DNA of 27,286 bases from Pavlovales sp. CCMP2436 (GCA_026770615.1 MU631379.1:138137-165422), one strand, 5' to 3'. Positions 7,771-15,987 are shown, counted from the first letter of the stretch. Notes: a model not told the origin generated them from the letters alone. A program made the numbers and translations.

Positions 7771-8970
7771 ATGAATTCGCATACTTGCCCATTTGCAATG
7801 TGCGCGGGCTACTGTACCGAGCACATCGCCGCTCGCAGCCAAGCAGCCTCGCAGCTCGGCACTGTTTGCTCGCCGCTCGCCGCCGCGCAGCTGAGCCGCT
7901 CTCGCGCCGCGCTCTCGCGCCTGTCGCTGCAGCTTGCGCCACAGCTCGCAGCTCTCGCGCCGCCGCCCGCCTCGCAGCTCGCGCAGCTCGTGAAGTTGGG
8001 ATCGCGGTGCACCGGCACCTGGCTCCAGCAGATGGCTCCTTCTCGAAATCGGTGGCCTACGCCGCGCGCGCGCTTCGCACTCTGGGCGGCGCTCGTCCTC
8101 GGTGGCGGCTGCTGGTATTCTCTTTGCGCCTGCAGCCTACGCGCGCGGGGGGCGCCCGATGCGCGCTGCGTCGGTGAGCCCCCCTTCTGCCTGCGCTGGG
8201 CCACCGTCCAGGCGATTTCGCCGCGCTGGCTCTCAAATTCGGTCGGTACGTCGGGCCCGCTCGTCTCGTGGCTGCTCGTTGCGCCCTCACTCGCCGCGTC
8301 GCAGCGCATGCCGCTGCTTCTGGGCGTGATGCTGTGGTACCTCGCGCTGATCATGCCCGTGCGCTACGCCCACCTCCTGCTCCCGGCCAGCTGGCCCAGC
8401 TGGGATCCGTCGGGCCATGTCTTCGTCTACGGCGCCCAGCTCGTCCCCTTCTGGCTCAGCGCGAGCCTCGCCTCTGCGCAAAGCCTCGCCTCTGCGCAAC
8501 CAAATGCGCCGTGCACGCTCACTCGCCGCTGTCCTGCGCTCGCGGCCCAGGTCCTGCAGCAAGCCGCGGGCGGGTACGCACTGGTGTTGGTATACTGCAG
8601 TCTCACCACGGCCGCCTTTTTTCACTCCCTCTCGGAGTCCGCATGCGCGCTCGGGCTCGTCTGTATCCCCTACTTCGCGCACGAACGCGCGCCCGGTTCA
8701 AAGCGCAATTGGGCCACGCGTAAGGCGGGCGTGTACCTTGCCCTCGCGTGGCTGGCCGAGACCGTGGCCGTAGCGCACTGCCTGCGCGCCCAGCCGAGAT
8801 TGCTCGGCCGGCTGAGAAGACAGACGTGGTACGACCTGGTGCTCTGGTTTTGCTTCTGGACTGGCCAGCGCTGGACCAGGAAGGGCATGGGCTGTGGTGA
8901 TGGGCACTCACGGGACGGCTCCAGCGCCCCACTCGTCGGCGACCCAGCTGACACTGACAGTTCGAATTAG
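7771..8970 (+). CDS. FIT2/Scs3-like multi-pass membrane protein
   Basis: FIT-family proteins sit in the ER membrane, act as acyl-CoA diphosphatases and affect lipid droplet formation. The 399-residue frame has several hydrophobic segments (about 102-123, 160-205, 215-233, 266-303, 320-338, 352-365). Two motifs support the call: WDPSGHVFVY with His216, and TTAAFFHSLSE with His285. They resemble the SGH-F and YFH...E catalytic motifs of FIT2, and the 69-residue spacing is close to that family's. The first 87 residues are Ala/Gln/Leu-rich and not family-like. The ATG at 8032 (MAPSRNRWPTPRARF), with a good context CAGCAGATGG, is a better start and gives 312 residues. The foldback element ends 13 bases before the first ATG. 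A duplicated SLASAQ hexapeptide lies at 232-243. Another lipid-phosphatase-like membrane protein is possible. Confidence 0.55.
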   Translation: MNSHTCPFAMCAGYCTEHIAARSQAASQLGTVCSPLAAAQLSRSRAALSRLSLQLAPQLAALAPPPASQLAQLVKLGSRCTGTWLQQMAPSRNRWPTPRARFALWAALVLGGGCWYSLCACSLRARGAPDARCVGEPPFCLRWATVQAISPRWLSNSVGTSGPLVSWLLVAPSLAASQRMPLLLGVMLWYLALIMPVRYAHLLLPASWPSWDPSGHVFVYGAQLVPFWLSASLASAQSLASAQPNAPCTLTRRCPALAAQVLQQAAGGYALVLVYCSLTTAAFFHSLSESACALGLVCIPYFAHERAPGSKRNWATRKAGVYLALAWLAETVAVAHCLRAQPRLLGRLRRQTWYDLVLWFCFWTGQRWTRKGMGCGDGHSRDGSSAPLVGDPADTDSSN

Positions 8971-9345
8971 TTTTTTTTTTGTTTTGTTTTGTTTTTTACT
9001 GTATTTATGAGCTGCGACTTCATCCTTAAATTGGCGATCTAGCTGATCACGAGAAGACACGTCTGGCACGATCTAGGGGGCAACAGCGACCCACGGAAAA
9101 GTACACCAAACACATGGCCAGATTGGTACTCGGATCATACCGCCACAATGCCGAGTGGGCAGTAGAATTTCCGGCGATGGCCAACACTACAATTACCATC
9201 GACGGAAAGTCCGAAGCAACGGGCCTCACCTGCCCTCTACAGGGGATCGCGGGCAATAAGAAACCGTCGTGTTAAGAAACTGAGCCTCGTTTTTTTGCCC
9301 TTCCATAGTAATTTTATCTAAAATTCAAGAATTGTTTGTATATAA
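8971..9345 (+). other. Spacer with a possible coding remnant (9030-9274)
   Basis: A T-rich tract at 8971-8997 follows the FIT-like gene. From 9030 to the TAA at 9272-9274 the plus strand reads IGDLADHEKTRLARSRGQQR and on through KYTKHMARLVLGSYRHNAEW to ATGLTCPLQG. It looks coding but has no recognised start or family. Its end (about 9235-9262) is inverted and about 25 bp similar to 9386-9412 at the head of element A. It may be a broken upstream piece of element A. Bases 9275-9345 are AT-rich and uninformative. Confidence 0.3.
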
Positions 9346-10743
9346 TTTGCTAGGAAACTCAGCCTCAGCCTCAAAAAGCGCCGTTCTTATTGCCCGCGAT
9401 TCCCTGTATGCAAAGCACCCAACTCACAAGACACAAAGCATCACCTATACCACGAGTGCTCGGCAACGGGAAAGCACCGCCACGACCTCCAGCGCTCTCT
9501 CGGCAAGGAACTGTCCCCGCGCCTGGGACCCGCCAAATCAAAATCAATAGCGAAACACATAATATCTCGGCCGGACTACTTTACTGAAAGGGTAGAATTT
9601 AGTGTCAAAGAAGAGCTCAGAAAGAAGGACGTCGACACCGGTGACGCACCCAAGCCCGGCGACTTACACTACACTCTCCTACGCCATAGCCTCAGACTGC
9701 ACAAATCATGCGAAGCGGCAATTGAAGCATCAGCGGCGTCCACCAAGGACAATATATCTATATACGACGCGAATAAGTTTAAGGTGGCCATGTGGGCCGC
9801 CCAGACCGCCGAGCGGGTAGCAAGGAAATTGAATCAAAACACAGCATAAGCGGCCATACCACCTATACAATACGAGCCCATACCCCCAACGGACAGCATA
9901 GCTCAAAACAAGGAACCATTAGCCTTACCACCTATGCACTATGAGCCCATACCCCCAACAGACAGCATCGCTCAAAACGAAGCACCAGCGGCCACACCAC
10001 CCATACAATATGAGCCCATACCCCCAACGGACAGCATAGCTCAGAACAATGAACCATCAGCCTTACCTCCTATGCAGTATGAGCCCATATCCCCAACAGA
10101 CGACATAGCCCAAAACGGAGCACTAGCGGCCATACCACCTGTGCAGTATGGGCCCATACCCTAACGGACAGCAGAGCCCAAAACGAGGCACCAGCGGCTA
10201 TACCATTTCCGCGGTATGAGCCCATACCCCCAACGGACAGCATCGCTTAGTATGAGCCCATATCCCCAACGGCCATACCACCTATGCAGCAAGAGCCCAT
10301 ATCCCGAACGGACACCAGCGCACTGACCACCCCTGACAAACGAAAACGCCTGATGCGCAACCAACCTAGGAATAATGAAGATTCATTAACAGGTGTAAAC
10401 CCGACTACACCCTCCATGCAGCCTAAGCCCACCCTCAGGCCCAGCAGGGGCCAGTAACGCTTACGCACATCAAACGTGGAAAAACGCAACCAGAGACCGT
10501 CTCGAACCAAAACCTCACTGCTCACCAGGAGCAGCCAGTCCCACCGAACCCAAAACAGGACCAGCCATTCCCGCCATAAACCACGAATCCGCAGCAGGCC
10601 CGTCATGCATGCACGCACTGATCCATGACAAGTCTGTCATAATCATGCACCACCCACGCATACTACGCTCAGCAACCAAACGGGCCCTTGAAACCGGCCA
10701 ATCACCCACGCTGTCATACCACTCGGGCGACAAAAAAACTTAA
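9346..10743 (+). pseudogene. Element A polyprotein, C-terminal remnant
   Basis: The frame from 9346 to 9846 encodes SYCPRFPVCKAPNSQDTKHH, then LYHECSATGKHRHDLQRSLG, then a basic helical-looking region ending RVARKLNQNTA. The C...C...DT..H....C...RH layout resembles the zinc-ribbon tail after many non-LTR reverse transcriptases. A TAA at 9847-9849 interrupts the frame, which continues unchanged into repeats of the type PPIQYEPIPPTDSIAQN up to 10162. Later frameshifts and stops follow. The final part (MRNQPRNNEDSL at 10353, PTLRPSRGQ, ending HSGDKKT and TAA) is homologous to the open frame of the inverted copy. The stop aligned with the repeats replaces a Pro codon seen in other units. The gene is dead in this copy. 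Confidence 0.6.
9850..10315 (+). repeat. 69-bp (23-codon) tandem repeats in element A
   Basis: Units read PPxQYEPIPPTDSIAQN plus six variable residues that alternate between EPxAL and APAAx forms. Four or five clear units are followed by degenerate ones with indels, about seven or eight in all. The inverted copy keeps only the last one or two units (about 15290-15369). The alternation suggests an older 138-bp higher-order unit. Confidence 0.85.
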
Positions 10744-10887
10744 ATCCAAACATGAGCCAGCAAGCTCAAAAAAGTCTTCAAACGCAAACATGAGCCAGCA
10801 AGCCCGCCACACCCCGCAACCCAAAGCCCTGCGCCCGAGGCCCACCCCCGTTAAGGGGTGGAATAGAACGGGCCGGAAAATAAGCCG

Positions 10888-10939
10888 CGCATATGTTGAG
10901 ATTTTTGCCCCCCGGGGGGCAAAAATCTCAACATATGCG
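10888..10939. repeat. 52-bp perfect palindrome in the element A 3' region
   Basis: Two 26-base halves meet at 10913/10914, from CGCATATGTTGAG to CTCAACATATGCG, with CCCCCC/GGGGGG at the centre. Pairing stops at both outer ends. The equivalent position in the inverted copy (14411-14457) keeps an imperfect hairpin. It lies about 145 bp after the polyprotein stop and 274 bp from the element's 3' end, a plausible place for a 3'-UTR recognition stem-loop. Confidence 0.95.
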
Positions 10940-11213
10940 AGTCAGGCTAGTCAGGAGGTAACGTTTGGGATGTGCGAAGGTGGGCCGCGCTCGCAGACGG
11001 CGCTGCATTTCCAGACGACGCGAGGGAAAGCAGTGGAGGTCGGTCAGCGCTCCAGTCGAGAGTCGTCAGTCGTCGATCGTCGTGTGCCTGAACTGATCAG
11101 CGGTGGGAACGGTATCCGTGTGTTCGGGGTGGATCCCTGGATCTGAGTGTTTTTTCAACACTTAAATCCAGCAAAATCCCCTTGGGGACGGACGTTTAAC
11201 TAGAAACTTACAC

Positions 11214-11657
11214 ACTGCCTACGAGAACCTGCGCAAGAAGTTCCCGCTGCTCAAGCCCGATGCCATTTACAACATGGACGAGATGGGCTTCGAGCCCGAC
11301 CTCCCCTCGAACAAAGTCGTCGGCGAAACCGGCTCCAAGAGCGCCTATCACCGCGGGGGGGATACGCAGCAACACGTCGTTGTGGTTTTTGATAACCTCA
11401 ACCATCCGGGGACGAGACCGAGCAGAAGCCAGGAGGGCTCTTTATGCGAGCGGGGAGTTCCTGCCGTTCAAAATCCACGACGCGCGCATGAAGAACAAGT
11501 CGAGTTCGAGGTCGAGTGGGAGAGGTTTGAGCAGAGCTCTCCGATCGACTTCACCTGGGAGCCGGAGTCCGACCTGCCGGGCTACGCCAGCCTCGTCCGC
11601 GAGTTCATTAAGGAGTGGGTGGAGGGCGGCAAGGCGTGGCCTCCGCCGATGGGTTGA
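11214..11657 (+). pseudogene. Truncated DDE transposase (pogo/Tc1-like DDE_1 type)
   Basis: The frame opens right at the 3' end of element A with AYENLRKKFPLLKPDAIYNM, then DEMGFEPDLPSNK and HVVVVF. The IYNMDEMGF block matches the first catalytic Asp region of DDE_1-type transposases, where the family reads IyNvDEtG. The region then jumps between frames: another frame reads YASGEFLPFKIHDARMKNK, and the original frame resumes with an acidic tail (PIDFTWEPESDLPGYASLV) to a TGA at 11655-11657. The N-terminal DNA-binding half and the second and third catalytic acids are not seen. It is a broken remnant, possibly interrupted by the element A insertion. Confidence 0.6.
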
Positions 11658-12164
11658 TTGGCGGGGTTGCTCCCACATCCCTGCTTGCCGCTGGTCCGCT
11701 TTGGGGGCCTCCAGGCCCTCGGGTGGGCTCTGGGGTCGGGTGGCCAATAATAGGTCACGTTGATGGTCCTTTTTACGTCTCTACAGCACTTGGCATGACC
11801 TGTATCGGCGGTCCAGGGGCTTGTCTGATGAGGCCAGACTTCTAAGGACACGTCCACAACACCCATAGCTATCCTCCAGGCCATCAAGCGCCTTCCCCCG
11901 ACCTTTTATAGCGTTGCTATGACCCGAAATGTCCAAAAGTGGCCAATAATAGGGGTTTATACATTAGCGCTTGCAAAATTTTATCCACGGCCGATGTATT
12001 TGTGTCGGCAAACACAGGCTCGCTAACTCACCATGCAAGTTATATTAGTACCATAATAATTCTTCGACTTTCCGCCGCAATCACGCAGTTGATGAAATTA
12101 ACTGTAACTAGTTAGTTAATAGTGTGCATGGTAAGGAAGCGATGCCCGCCTTCACAGAGCCAAG
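11658..12164. other. Intergenic, lipB 3' flank
   Basis: The word GTGGCCAATAATAGG occurs at about 11739 and again at about 11940. A TATAAAAGG-like word is present on the minus strand near 11905. The region may be the rest of the transposon that carried the transposase. Open frames here are weak. No gene is supported. Confidence 0.4.
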
Positions 12165-12974
12165 CTATTCGATATCGTCAGTGTCTGCGGCTGCCGCGCT
12201 GAGCAGCGACAGGATCCCCTCGCCCTCTACCTCCACCATACGCCGTTCGTAAATGTCACCGAATATGTGCTGCACCTTGCGCGCGGCCTCCTCCGCTGTC
12301 GGTGCGACCGGCAACCCCTCGAGCCCGAGCTCGGCCGCGATGGAGGTGACACCGCGGTCCTTCAGCCCACAGGGCACGATGAGTCCGAACGCGCGCAAGT
12401 CGGTGCAGACGTTGAGCGCGATGCCGTGGCTCGATATGCGCTTGCTCACGCGCACGCCAACCGCGCCGAGCTTGCGGTTCCCGATCCACGCGCCAGTCTC
12501 TTCAGCCCTGCGACCGCTTGCCACGAGGCCGTAGGCACCTGCCGCTTCTATCATGACGTCCTCCAACGCTTCCACGTACTTGCGCACGCCGCGCTGCGGC
12601 AGATCAGAGACGTGGACGATGGGGTAGGCTACGAGTTGGCCGGGCCCGTGGTAGGTCACGTCACCACCGCGGTCGCACTCCTCGATTGTCGCGCCCATCG
12701 CGCGGATCGCGTCGGAGCCGGCGATGATGTTGCGCTCCGCCTCCTCCCGCCGCTTGCCCAACGTGAAGACGGGCGGGTGCTCGAGGAGGAGGAGCGTGTC
12801 CGGGATGCGCCCCACCTGCCGCGCCAGCACGAGCGCGCGCTGGAGCCGGAGGCCGTGCGTGTAACCCAGCTGGCCCAGCCACGCGAACTGGCAGACCGCG
12901 GCCGTTGAGCCCATTCCCGCCGAGCTCGCGCTCAGCTCCACCGACCTCGCCGCGCTCGCGGGAAAATGCACCAC
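12165..12974 (-). CDS. lipB: Octanoyltransferase LipB (lipoyl(octanoyl) transferase)
   Basis: LipB moves the octanoyl group from octanoyl-ACP to a lysine of lipoyl-domain proteins such as glycine cleavage H protein and 2-oxoacid dehydrogenase E2, before sulfur insertion by lipoyl synthase. The 269 residues include RGGDVTYHGPGQ (102-113), the Lys168 region NRKLGAVGVRV, SSHGIALNV (182-189) and PCGLKDRGVTS with the acyl-carrying Cys202. All key residues are present and the core length is normal. The first 25 or so residues (VHFPASAARSVELSASSAG) are extra and Ser/Ala-rich, suiting an organelle transit peptide; Met21 is an alternative start. A second minus frame with an ATG at 13062 (MENAVGSILFGSASRSF) also looks like a transit peptide but is out of frame unless spliced. 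The gene has no intron and seems intact. It stands alone between repeats. Confidence 0.93.
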   Translation of the reverse strand: MVHFPASAARSVELSASSAGMGSTAAVCQFAWLGQLGYTHGLRLQRALVLARQVGRIPDTLLLLEHPPVFTLGKRREEAERNIIAGSDAIRAMGATIEECDRGGDVTYHGPGQLVAYPIVHVSDLPQRGVRKYVEALEDVMIEAAGAYGLVASGRRAEETGAWIGNRKLGAVGVRVSKRISSHGIALNVCTDLRAFGLIVPCGLKDRGVTSIAAELGLEGLPVAPTAEEAARKVQHIFGDIYERRMVEVEGEGILSLLSAAAADTDDIE

Positions 12975-13260
12975 TACCGTGATTTCCGATTAAGTAGAAG
13001 TATCGGGTAAGGAAGGACCGGGACGCGGACCCGAAGAGAATTGAGCCCACGGCGTTTTCCAAGCGTAGCGCACGTCTGCCGGGCGCGAGCTCAGCTGGAG
13101 CATTTGCGGCGAGCGCATGAGCAGCGCATCGGAGAGCGGCGGGAGATTGAAGCTGAAAAAGTCTAGGACATTGAGTTAGTAATGCAGCCCATTTCCTTCT
13201 TCATTTTATTCGGACGGCCGCCGGAGGGGGCAATCTTAAATTTGAAGAAAACAAGCTGAT
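12975..13260 (-). other. Upstream flank of lipB
   Basis: This should hold the lipB promoter and 5' UTR. No TATA box at a convincing distance was seen. The out-of-frame ATG at 13062 is the only coding-like sign. Confidence 0.35.
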
Positions 13261-13371
13261 ATATAATGTACTCTACACAATTATATAATTTACTCTACAC
13301 GATCGCGCAGGCCTGTTCTTGGCGATTACGTCATGCAGTCAAATGTATGACAAAAAAGGCTGATATATATT
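13261..13371 (+). repeat. AT-rich direct repeat R2, copy 1
   Basis: The unit carries TACTCTACAC, AATTATATAATTTACTCTAC and CTGTTCTTGGCGATTACGTC, and ends CAAAAAAGGCTGATATAT. It recurs at 13591-13698, with a short third start at 13863-13898. Confidence 0.85.
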
Positions 13372-13500
13372 GTCACCGCTGGGATCACCAATGGACGCGC
13401 TTGCTCGCGCACTGTCGGGCGGCCCCGCGTTGCGCAGCGACTCCAGCGCTTTGTTTTCGGCTTCCTCGTCATCTACCACTTCTACCAGCTCCCCACTTCG

Positions 13501-13590
13501 GCGTAGCGCGTAGGAGCCTGCGTCGGAGCGCTAAGATCAGCCTGACTTGAACTTGAAACATACCGCCAGCCCGAACCCCCCTGCATTAAT
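13501..13590 (+). repeat. Direct repeat R3, copy 1
   Basis: GCGTAGCGCGTAGGAGCCTG, CGTCGGAGCG and CCGAACCCCCCTG blocks recur at 15451-15537 in the same order with scattered changes. The repeat sits directly before R2 copy 2. The interval 13372-13500 before it shows no clear feature. Confidence 0.8.
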
Positions 13591-13698
13591 ATATATTGTA
13601 TTCTACATAATTATATAATTTACTCTACACGCTCGAGCACGCCTGTTCTTGGCGATTACGTCATGCAGTCAAATGCAAAACAAAAAAGGCTGATATAT
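13591..13698 (+). repeat. AT-rich direct repeat R2, copy 2
   Basis: It repeats R2 copy 1 (about 90% similar by eye) and runs straight into R1 copy 2 at 13699. Confidence 0.85.
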
Positions 13699-13857
13699 CG
13701 GGCACACTACCGGAGATCCATCGGCACGCGCGGTGGCGCCCAAGCCAGCGCAGCCGACTAAGGCACGCAGCAGGCAATGGGCGACGCAGCGCTCAGACCA
13801 GCACAACATTCAGAACAGTCAGACGCAACAGTCAGACGCCAGCTTGAATCCCTATCA
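13699..13857 (+). repeat. Dispersed repeat R1, copy 2
   Basis: It is almost identical to 1103-1248 but carries a 13-bp internal duplication (AGTCAGACGCAAC) near its 3' end. It is bracketed by R2 sequences (13591-13698 and 13863-13898), as if inserted into or captured with them. Confidence 0.85.
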
Positions 13858-13862
13858 GTAAC

Positions 13863-13953
13863 ATATATTGTATTCTACATAATTATATAATTCACTCTCT
13901 CCTCTTCTCCCCACCTCCCCTTCCCCTTTCCCCTTCCCCTTTCCCCTTCCACT
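13863..13953 (+). repeat. Partial R2 copy and CCCCTTTCCCCTT pyrimidine tract
   Basis: Bases 13863-13898 repeat the start of R2. From about 13898 the strand is nearly pure pyrimidine with a CCCCTTTCCCCTT tandem. Bases 13954-14134 hold no clear feature. Confidence 0.7.
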
Positions 13954-14410
13954 GCCGAATGCGAGCCAGCGTCAGAAGAGGTCGAGCTTTCTGTCATCGT
14001 TTTTGTCCGGATTTGGTTTTCCGCCAAGTTTGAAGATCTCTGTATACGTCAAATTCGACGGGGAACATCTTTGTCAATCTGTTCTGACACCTGATTATGA
14101 CAAGAATTACGATAAAATGGTCCCCAAAGTAAACGTGTAAGTTTCTAGTTACACGTCCGTCCCCTGAAGGATCTCACTGGATTTAAGTGTTGAAAGACAC
14201 TCAGATCCAGGGATTCACCCCGAGCACACGGATACTGTCCCCACCGCTGATCAGTTCAGACACACGACGATCGACGACTGACGACTCTCGACTGGCGCGC
14301 TGACCGACCTCCACTGCTTTCCCTCACTTCGTCTAAAAATGCAGCATTGTCTGCGAGCGCGGCACACCTGCGCGACTCACAAAACATTACTTCTTCACTA
14401 GCCGGTATCA

Positions 14411-14457
14411 CATATATTGCGATTCTTGCCCCGAGGGATAGAAATCGCAAATATACG
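14411..14457. repeat. Imperfect palindrome matching the 52-bp palindrome of copy A
   Basis: On the element's strand the arms include TTGCGATT and AATCGCAA. In copy A the same positions are TTGAGATT and AATCTCAA. One position changes on both arms (A-T pair to C-G pair), so pairing is kept although the sequence differs. Outer and central pairs are less perfect than in copy A. Confidence 0.8.
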
Positions 14458-14592
14458 CGGCTTGTATGCTGGCCCAATCTATCCCACCCCTTGCCGGGGG
14501 TGGGCCTCGGGCGCAGGGCTTTGAAATGTGGGAGATTGCGGGCTTGCTGGCTTATGATTGTGTTTTGGCAGCTTTGAGTTTGCTGACTCATA

Positions 14593-15249
14593 TTAGGTTT
14601 TGGGTTTCTTGCCGCCCGAGTGACAGTGTGTCAGCGTGGTTGACTGGATGGTTTCAAAGACCCGTTTGGTAGATGAGCGCATTGTGCGTGGGTGATTTTC
14701 GTGTATGTATATGACGGGCTTGTCCGAGATTAATGTGTGCTTGTTTGATGGGCCTGCTGCGGATTCGTGGTGTATGGTGGGCAAACTAGATGGTCCTGTT
14801 TTGGGTTCCCGATGTATGGTGGGACTGGCTGCTTCTGGTAGTGCTGAGGGTGTAGCTCGAGACGGTCTCTTCTGGATGCGCTTTGGGGGTGTGACTCGAA
14901 GCGGCCTCTTCTGGATTTTTTTTTTCACGATTGGTATGCGTAAGCGTGGCTGTCCTCGACTGGGCCTGAGGGTGGGCTCAGGCTGCTTGGAGGGTATGGT
15001 CGGGTCTGCGCCTGGGAATGAGGCTTCGTCTGGTAGTGCTGAGGGTGTGACTCGAGACGAGCTCTTCTGGATGCGTTTTGAGGGTGTGACTCGAGGCGGT
15101 CTCTTCTGGATTTGTTTTTTCACGATTGGTATGCGTAAGCGTGGCTGACCTCGGCTGGGCCTGAGGGTGGGCTCAGGCTGCATGGAGGGCATGGTCGGTT
15201 CTGCACCTGGGAGTGAGTCTTCGTTATTCGGAGGTTGATTGCGAGTCAA
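14593..15249 (-). CDS. Element A basic Pro-rich C-terminal protein segment
   Basis: The 218-codon frame starts MTRNQPPNNEDSLPG and ends HSGGKKPKT. It holds two copies of a 65-residue unit (PTLRPSRGQPRLRIPIVKK, then IQKRP and RVTP blocks), corresponding to a 195-bp DNA repeat. It is Arg/Lys/Pro-rich and would bind nucleic acid well; no named domain is seen. The ATG is probably internal, because the homologous frame continues upstream to 15369 apart from a TAA, where copy A reads KRKR. This would be the tail of the element's polyprotein rather than a separate gene. Confidence 0.5.
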   Translation of the reverse strand: MTRNQPPNNEDSLPGAEPTMPSMQPEPTLRPSRGQPRLRIPIVKKQIQKRPPRVTPSKRIQKSSSRVTPSALPDEASFPGADPTIPSKQPEPTLRPSRGQPRLRIPIVKKKIQKRPLRVTPPKRIQKRPSRATPSALPEAASPTIHREPKTGPSSLPTIHHESAAGPSNKHTLISDKPVIYIHENHPRTMRSSTKRVFETIQSTTLTHCHSGGKKPKT

Positions 15250-15450
15250 GCGTTAAGGTTTGGCAGGAGTTGTCTGTGTGCTGGTGTCCTCTTGGAGTAT
15301 GGGCTCATGCTGCATAAGTGGTATGGCCGCTGGTAACTCGTTTTGAGCGATGCTGTCCGTTGGGGGTATATAGGTTTTCGACCGATTTCATGACGTAGTT
15401 GGAAATACACCACTACAACACCGTTTGTTTATAATATGTAGTAAGTATAT

Positions 15451-15537
15451 ACGTAGCGCGTCGGAGCCTGCGTCGGAGCGCCAAGAATAGCTTGATTTGT
15501 CACACCGCCAGCCAGAACCCCCCTGTCTTAATAATAT
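15451..15537 (+). repeat. Direct repeat R3, copy 2
   Basis: It aligns with 13501-13590, sharing CGTAGCGCG, GGAGCCTGCGTCGGAGCG and GAACCCCCCTG. It follows the 5' boundary of element A copy B by about 80 bp. Confidence 0.8.
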
Positions 15538-15624
15538 GTTGGTCTTCAGTCAAAACCAGGTAGCCCCTTGGCCACGAGGGTTGCTAAACCCCTCCCGCGA
15601 TCCACATCCGCGTTCCGCCTCTCA

Positions 15625-15933
15625 CTAGCCGCGAGTCACACGATGCGCGCGGTGACGGCACGCTCTTTTACAATCGGTCGGCCATCCTCGTCGCATCAAT
15701 ACCGAGTCGACGCCGATGGACCCAAGTGCGTACTTCTCGAGGAACTTGATGAAGTTCTCGTGCCGGTCACGATACTCGAGGACCACATGAGCATCATGCG
15801 CGTACACATCATTGGCTTCGCCGAGCCGAGCAAACCGCTCCAGGCAGCGGATTCGGCATGGATTTTTGAACTCGCCGTTCGCTCGCGATTTTTTCAGAAG
15901 TTGCGGCCAAAAGGGGAAAAATCTATTCCACAC
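15625..15933 (-). CDS. Hypothetical protein fragment
   Basis: A 102-codon minus frame includes FKNPCRIRCLERFARLGEAN, DVYAHDAHVVLEYRDRHENF and IKFLEKYALGSIGVDSV. Its composition looks more coding than the overlapping plus frame (15568-15987). No domain is recognised and neither end looks natural. It may be a fragment of a gene or of a transposon protein. Confidence 0.3.
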   Translation of the reverse strand: MWNRFFPFWPQLLKKSRANGEFKNPCRIRCLERFARLGEANDVYAHDAHVVLEYRDRHENFIKFLEKYALGSIGVDSVLMRRGWPTDCKRACRHRAHRVTRG

Positions 15934-15987
15934 AGTGGGACACCCAAATTTTCCATAAATTTGGGTTACACCACCGTGTGTAGCTAA

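Larger units (their letters stand above)
9346..11213 (+). mobile_element. Element A, longest copy (copy A): LINE-like, 5'-truncated
   Basis: The element holds, in order, a Cys/His zinc-ribbon-like segment, a basic segment, a tandem-repeat Pro-rich segment, a KRKR-containing basic segment, a stop at 10741-10743, and a roughly 470-bp 3' region with a 52-bp palindrome. It ends GGGGACGGACGTTTAACTAG AAACTTACAC at 11213. An inverted copy (14135-15369) and two very short ones (168-283 and 23186-23214) end at the same point but start at different places. That is the signature of target-primed reverse transcription with 5' truncation. The reverse transcriptase and endonuclease domains are missing here. 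Class assignment to non-LTR elements is an inference. Confidence 0.65.
14135..15369 (-). mobile_element. Element A, inverted copy (copy B), 5'-truncated
   Basis: Read on the minus strand, the element starts inside the last 69-bp repeat unit (about 15369). It passes the basic Pro-rich frame and its TAA at 14593, then the 3' region, and ends AACTAGAAACTTACAC at 14135. It is colinear with the last 1 kb or so of copy A. It has a 195-bp internal tandem duplication that copy A lacks. It forms a head-to-head-type pair with copy A around the transposase remnant and lipB. Confidence 0.75.

Noticed and set aside
6891..7942. Several Arg-, Gly- or Pro-rich frames
   Set aside because: They arise from GC triplet repeats at the inner ends of the foldback arms and are mirrored on both strands.
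9856..10315. CRISPR-like array of regular repeats
   Set aside because: The 69-bp units are contiguous, protein-coding and have no unique spacers of constant length.
11900..11915. TATA box on the minus strand driving a gene at 11582-11887
   Set aside because: The word lies only about 20 bases before the ATG, and the frame below it has no coding character.
12267..12908. 213-codon plus-strand frame across lipB
   Set aside because: It is antisense to lipB, whose motifs are all present on the minus strand.
15568..15987. 139-codon plus-strand frame
   Set aside because: The overlapping minus frame has more coding-like composition, and neither has a recognised domain; only the minus one is listed, at low confidence.
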